In this document: piece after piece, positions 62,701-64,000 of the stretch
Numbering within the stretch: position 1 is the stretch's first letter
Layout: every line of letters begins with the position of its first letter
Source of the DNA: Ustilago trichophora
Taxonomy: Eukaryota; Basidiomycota; Ustilaginomycetes; Ustilaginales; Ustilaginaceae
Direction of reading: 5' to 3'
Assembly: GCA_900323505.1 (NCBI GenBank)
Contig: OOIN01000001.1
Location: 558,001-622,000, forward strand
Length of the DNA stretch: 64,000 nt
Notes under the pieces: model-generated
What the model was told of the DNA's origin: nothing
The model's database searches: none
What the model saw: the letters and a program-made list of their open reading frames with translations, nothing else
Made by a program: the position numbers and the translations under genes

Positions 62701-62753
62701 GCTGGAGCTGGATTGGAGGTGGTGGGAACGGTAAAAGATGGTCCGGGCGTCAT
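59715..62753 (-). CDS. Gid4/Vid24-family substrate receptor of the GID/CTLH E3 ubiquitin ligase
   Basis: A 1012-residue protein whose Gid4 beta-barrel lies at roughly 645-815: [70 protein letters not shown], then [20 protein letters not shown] and [10 protein letters not shown]. These are the diagnostic blocks of Gid4, which binds N-terminal proline degrons and targets gluconeogenic enzymes in yeast. Family members are often ~300-400 residues; here a ~640-residue Ser/Ala-rich N-terminal extension and a Ser/Pro/His-rich tail are added. The extension bears two CxxC pairs (Cys77/80 and Cys165/168) suggestive of a split zinc knuckle. ATG at 62753 is the first Met in frame. It converges with Spc24, 231 bp apart. 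Confidence 0.9.
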   Translation of the reverse strand: [1012 protein letters not shown]

Positions 62754-64000
62754 GGTGGAATGTGCTTTGTTGCAGCGTCTCAAGGATGTAGGTGCTAGAG
62801 TAGCAAGTGTTGTCCGTTTGCTGGCAAGCGCAAGCGGGACAGATCCGATCTTTTAGGTTGCCTCTGCGATCAAATGCGACGGACAAATCGGATCGTGGGC
62901 GGCGCTGCCTGTGCAAGTATCGTACTCGGACGAATGGTTCGATGGATACGCCCTTCGTTGGCTCCGGTGACGATAGATGATAGAAATTGGAGCGATCTGG
63001 GTGAGTTGATCAGGCTTCGAACCTGTCACACCAGATCGAAGTATTGCTGTTGCCCCGCTGTGTCCTGGAAGATCCACAGAATTGATGTCGACTAAACAGG
63101 GTTGGTTTGGAGTTGAAGAGAGTCGCGTTGGTGGTGAAGAGATGTCCTGAGGACGACTTGGATTGCTCCGACGTCGATGAGGAAGCAGAAGAAGGAAAGG
63201 GGGAGGAGGAGGAGTTATCCAATCTGGATTCAGATGAGATACAGTAGTCCAACTCCACACACACAGAAGCAGAGACACCTCTCTCTGTTGAGCGTGTGAG
63301 TGCGACTTGCTGCAGACACAGAGAGACAGAGAGATGATGCGGACAGATTCCGAGATTGCAGGGGCGAGGGCATACAGCGGGGCAGTTGTGGCAGAGCACC
63401 GCGTACAAGCAGGTAAAAAGGGTTGTGACTGAATAGGTGCCTGCCAATCTCCACACTACGCAACCACGCGCGCTCCAGTCACAGTCACAGTCGCAGACCA
63501 AGAAAAAGATTTAAAAAAAAAAAAGAAAAAAAAAAAAAAAAGTCAAAATTGCGTGTTTCAGCTGGGCGGCAGATGAAGAGAGAGAGAAAGAGAACTGATC
63601 TCGTCAACCCTGCAGCAGCCTGCAGCTTCTCAGTTGATCACGATTTCACTCAAAAAGAGCTGCTCGTGTGCCTTACCCACGAGATAGCGTCACCTCTGGT
63701 CGCTGCTCTGACTCGTTCGAACTTTTTTTGATTCACACTGATTTGTTTCCAAAATGTCAGAGCCGCTCCTTCAATTTGTCAACGCAACTTTGTTCTTTCA
63801 TGCAGATGCCCTTGTTTAGGCGGGCTCGTATAGAATCATACACACGCACACAATCTATAAAGGTCATCTAAGATGAGGAGCATCAACTGTTTTGCAGGAT
63901 ATCAGGATGGTGATGGAGCAGATCGTCGAAGTGGACGGCCCAAAATGCATCTAAGGACCATGCTCGGCAGCTCAACAAGTCCGCCGACGTGTTGACCATA
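62754..64000. other. Intergenic region upstream of Gid4, to the window edge
   Basis: No gene recognised. It holds TACAGTA at 63240-63246 and an interrupted A tract at 63513-63541. A tRNA-like T-arm near 63010-63030 was examined and rejected. Confidence 0.5.
63513..63541. repeat. Interrupted poly(A) tract
   Basis: Twelve A, one G, then sixteen A in intergenic DNA. Confidence 0.85.

Noticed and set aside
62995..63075. tRNA-like T-arm (minus strand ACAGGTTCGAAGCCTGA)
   Set aside because: No matching D-arm, anticodon stem or acceptor stem within 80 nt; the T-stem also has a mismatch.
1..64000. CRISPR arrays, rRNA genes, prophage or integrative elements
   Set aside because: No spaced direct repeats, rRNA cores or phage genes seen; gene structure is eukaryotic.

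Overview
The window looks like nuclear DNA of a smut fungus (Ustilaginomycotina, probably Ustilaginales). The grounds are inference from what is visible: long, mostly intron-free genes; short introns with GTATGT/GTAAGT/GTGAGT donors and CAG/TAG acceptors where they occur; frequent microsatellites and homopolymer tracts between genes; and eukaryotic families such as Gid4, Spc24, Heh1/Src1, Egt1 and eIF3h, alongside fungal ENA-type ATPase and Hsp12. No prokaryotic operon, CRISPR array, rRNA gene or convincing tRNA gene was seen. Twenty-one host protein genes and one transposase gene are supported.

Left third (1-23 kb). A long leader precedes a Zn2Cys6 regulator (3470-6787). Just downstream sits an intact pogo/Fot1-like DNA transposon (6922-9155) with perfect 42-bp inverted repeats and TA duplications. 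An AceTr (GPR1/FUN34/YaaH) acetate transporter follows. Next is the most unusual gene of the window (13309-17103, minus): an Egt1-type ergothioneine synthase whose sulfoxide-synthase domain is interrupted, in frame, by an apparently complete Tad2/ADAT2-type tRNA adenosine deaminase. Ribosomal protein eL31 and eIF3h follow on the minus strand.

Middle (23-44 kb). A DUF4203 membrane protein with a large disordered tail, a beta-carbonic anhydrase with stacked in-frame starts (probably mitochondrial, perhaps dual-targeted), a cytochrome P450, a three-exon conserved fungal protein of unknown function, an ENA-type P-type ATPase, and a small two-exon Hsp12-like stress protein with TATA and STRE elements.

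Right third (44-64 kb). An MFS transporter diverges from an SLC25A39/40 (Mtm1-like) mitochondrial carrier across a promoter holding a 51-nt T tract. Then come the inner nuclear membrane protein Heh1/Src1, a small Ser-rich protein, an FAD monooxygenase, a disordered orphan, a five-exon four-TM DUF7704-like protein, the kinetochore protein Spc24 and the E3-ligase receptor Gid4.

The genes are not an evident pathway cluster; this is ordinary housekeeping-rich chromosome arm. The observations most worth following are the nested Egt1-Tad2 reading frame, the complete transposon, an intergenic motif family (TACAGTA/TACTGTA, including a 24-bp perfect palindrome), and several domain embellishments (paired CxxC in Gid4, expanded Cys-bearing loop in the carrier, doubled AT-hook-like motif in Heh1).
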